From contig OY755237.1 in assembly GCA_963576725.1 (NCBI GenBank), positions 61,495,873 through 61,559,872 on the forward strand: a DNA stretch of 64,000 nt, written 5' to 3'. The notes beneath the pieces are model-generated. The model ran no database searches, was not told the origin of the DNA, and saw only the letters and a program-made list of their open reading frames with translations. The DNA comes from Azorinus chamasolen (lineage: Eukaryota > Mollusca > Bivalvia > Cardiida > Solecurtidae). The position numbers and the translations under genes are program-made. This document shows positions 61,742-64,000 of this stretch, in pieces (positions within the stretch are counted from its first letter, which is position 1; each line of letters starts with the position of its first letter).

Positions 61742-61884
61742 GTATGTTCGGCGATTTGTCTTTTTATCCTCTCACTAAAAAGGGGATTTAGCCAATCTGT
61801 CAGCCCTCCGTTAGTCATCAGTCCGGTTCTCTTTTGGTGACATGCATAAATATAAAAAACATTCGTAGGGTAATGAAGTTGGTC

Positions 61885-62740
61885 CGTGTTCAATATGGGT
61901 ACCTGGGGTATGTCCGTAATCTGTCCAAGATCATACTACTGTTATGTAGGTCACAGATCCAACTATAGCTACCTTGGTCATATGTCAGAGATCCACATAT
62001 AACTACGTAGGTCATATATCCTACTGTAGCTGCATACGCCATAGATCCTACTATAGCTACATATGCCATAAATCCTCCTATAGCTACGTATGTCATAGAT
62101 CCTACTATAGCTACGTGGGTCATAGATTCTACTATAGCTAAGTATGTAATAGGTCATAGATCCTACTATAGCTACATAATTATGTCATATATCCTACTAT
62201 AGCTACAAATGTCATAGATCCTACTATAGCTACATATGTCATAGATCCTACTACAACTACATAGGTCATATATCCTATAGCTACAGAGGTCATATATCCT
62301 ACTATAGCTATATATGTCATATATCCTACTGTAGCTACGTAGGTCATAGCTAATAGATCCTACTATAGCTACATAATATTATGTCATAGATCCTAATATA
62401 GATACATATGTCATAGATCCTACTATAGCTACATAGGTCATATATCCTACTACAGCTACAGGGATCATATATCCTACTATAGCTACATATGTCATAGATC
62501 CTACTATAGATACATAGGTCATAGATCCTACTATAGGTACATATGTCATGTATTCCGCTATAGCTACGTAGGGTACATGTTATAGATCCTACTATAGTTT
62601 CATATTTATTTCATAGATCCTACTATAGCTACATAGGTCAAAGATCCTACTATACATACATAGATCAAATATCCTACTGCAGCTAGTTAGGTCATAGGTC
62701 ATATATCATACTGTAGCTACCGAGTCACACATATTAATAG
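61885..62740. repeat. 27-bp minisatellite, ATAGATCCTACTATAGCTAC type
   Basis: Some 25-30 imperfect copies of GTCATAGATCCTACTATAGC then TACATAG/AT. Unit variants differ by small insertions (for example TAATTATGTCAT). The open minus-strand frame here (…YVAIVGSM…) is just the repeat read through. Confidence 0.93.
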
Positions 62741-62852
62741 TTAAGGCATATATGACCTATGAACACATTTCTAACTGAATATTGATATGACCTTGCAAAC
62801 AGTTTAGCCCCAAATTACAGGACCCTTCCTCTATGTATCTTTTGATCTAGTA

Positions 62853-63157
62853 CAGTGAACCCTCGTTATACCGGCATTCGTTACAATGGCACCCTTGTTA
62901 TACCGGTAGTATGCATTGAAACAAAATTACTGTTAAGTCTTTGAAACAACCACTGATTAAATAGGTGCAATGCCAATAAGACAGGTGATCGCTTAATGCA
63001 GAACACAAGAAATGCAAAAAGCTCCCAAAGGGAGCTTTTTGAACTTCTTGTCGGTGACCTATGGTTCCTTTAATATTTAAAATCGTTAGAACGGCAATCT
63101 CGTTATACCAGCAACATGTCTGGAAACAAACATTCCCGTTGTAATGAGGGTTCACTG
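62853..63157. repeat. Pogo/Tigger-like MITE with an inner palindromic module
   Basis: CAGTGAACCCTCGTTATACC...GTTGTAATGAGGGTTCACTG between TA dinucleotides. It carries inner GTTATACCGG subrepeats and the core GACAGGTGATCGCTTAATGC...AAAAAGCTCCCAAAGGGAGC. The ends are of the pogo kind and tie the whole TA-type set to that superfamily. Confidence 0.85.
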
Positions 63158-63242
63158 TATTAAACATTTACCATGCAAACCATTTAATCACTACTGATTA
63201 ATATTGAATCATTTTGAACGACACATCAGCGTCAAGCTGGTT

Positions 63243-63473
63243 AATGGAAAAGTAGTAAAGTCAAGCAGGCAAAGCCACATACAAGACGCAACCACCACCA
63301 AAACACCGATAGACAGCATGACACACACACACACACAACCACACATCCAAACGCACACTCACACACGAAATGAACACAGAAAACACCAAAAGACACACAA
63401 GAACCAGAGACAAACGTTCCACACATGAACAAAATCACAAACACAAAGACGCAAGGCAAACAAAAGGAAGGGT
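63243..63473 (-). mobile_element. 3'-end fragment of the intron-11 retroelement
   Basis: ATGGAAAAGTAGTAAAGTCA...CACATGAACAAAATCACAAA...GGCAAACAAAAGGAAGGGT closely matches 21645-21878, in the same orientation, including the CA tract. It stops where the larger copy continues towards the reverse-transcriptase frame, as expected for a 5'-truncated copy. Confidence 0.9.
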
Positions 63474-64000
63474 ATGTACACCTGACTTACAATCCCAGAT
63501 TAAGATATGATTTTATCGCTGTTGTAGACAAGTCTCATTGTCATGTCTTATTAAGATATGACTTGATGGGCATCTTTATTTAAACGACATAATTATGTAC
63601 TCTCAATGCTTCATTCATCAGACAATAAATGTAATTATCATTCGCAGCTATTGTTATAGCAGAATCTTTCAAAGGAGACATTAATTAATTGAACACATGC
63701 GTCTTAAAAAGCAGGTGGTTGCTTATTGCAGAGCAAAGGTAATGCAAAAAGTTCCTATCTTACTGACTCATAACTAGACCTCTTTTTGATGACCACCTGA
63801 TACAGGTTTTACTGCACATCATCACAGATAGTTCGCTTGTACATCAAGCATTAACGTTCTAAAAAATATGTCTGCAAAAACTCTATGTTGCAGTTTTACT
63901 TACTCCTGATTCATAGAAGCGTTTGAGGAATTGTATCCAAGTGTCAAACATCTTGGATCTTGATGAGACTCCGAGTAATTCGCCGTATCGTCTGGATCCA
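63474..64000. repeat. Window end: palindrome remnants
   Basis: A decayed TA-type B element lies at about 63665-63815 (AGCAGGTGGTTGCTTATTGC...GATACAGGTTTTACTGC). The left part of a TTAA-family relative ends the window (GTGTCAAACATCTTGGATCT...TCGTCTGGATCCA, about 63890-64000). No exon was recognised. Confidence 0.6.

Noticed and set aside
60440..60973. Open frame of 177 codons on the plus strand
   Set aside because: It runs through remnants of TA- and TTAA-type MITEs and a hairpin, with no recognisable domain.
61742..64000. Search for the C-terminal tail exon after TM7
   Set aside because: No acceptor followed by a frame-0 basic segment of the usual kind was found. The intron is repeat-filled and the exon probably lies beyond the window.

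Overview
The window is invertebrate animal DNA, most likely from a bivalve mollusc. It is AT-rich, with small exons (about 40-200 bp) in long introns. The introns are packed with short palindromic transposons, and one holds a repeat beginning with a TGTGTTTGTGAAACAC-type motif of a kind I associate with bivalve genomes. The species call is inference.

Almost the whole window (1711-61741) is the interior and 3' part of one plus-strand gene: a very large adhesion G-protein-coupled receptor (aGPCR). I joined 39 exons by hand. Each has AG/GT borders and all 38 junctions agree in reading phase. Together they give 5318 coding bases, or 1772 complete codons, without a stop. The order is: two cadherin repeats (the first cut by the window edge; exons 1-4), 17 complete sushi/CCP domains at one phase 1-1 exon each (exons 5-21), a hormone-receptor (HRM) domain (exons 22-23), a GAIN domain with an intact HL/T GPS cleavage site (exons 24-31), and seven transmembrane helices (exons 32-39). 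The signal peptide and upstream exons lie before the window. The cytoplasmic tail lies after it, or was not recognised in the last 2.2 kb.

Region by region: 1-10 kb carries the cadherin exons in introns full of hairpin elements, including a 48-bp minisatellite grown from exon 3. From 10 to 40 kb lies the sushi array. Exons 8-14 (sushi 4-10) are near-identical recent duplicates, with decayed half-copies of sushi exons left in the introns. An antisense, 5'-truncated reverse-transcriptase retroelement sits between sushi 7 and 8. From 40 to 53 kb lie HRM, GAIN and GPS. From 53 to 62 kb lies the 7TM core. From 61.9 to 64 kb there is a minisatellite, a pogo-type MITE and a scrap of the same retroelement.

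The introns hold two large sets of palindromic MITEs: about 200-bp elements with CAGTA...TACTG ends between TA dinucleotides (pogo/Tc1-like), and about 180-270-bp elements with CCC...GGG ends between TTAA (piggyBac-like). They nest in each other. Although their ends are unrelated, many share the same centre of symmetry, GCTCC-(4 nt)-GGAGC. No rRNA gene, CRISPR array, convincing functional tRNA or second host gene was seen.
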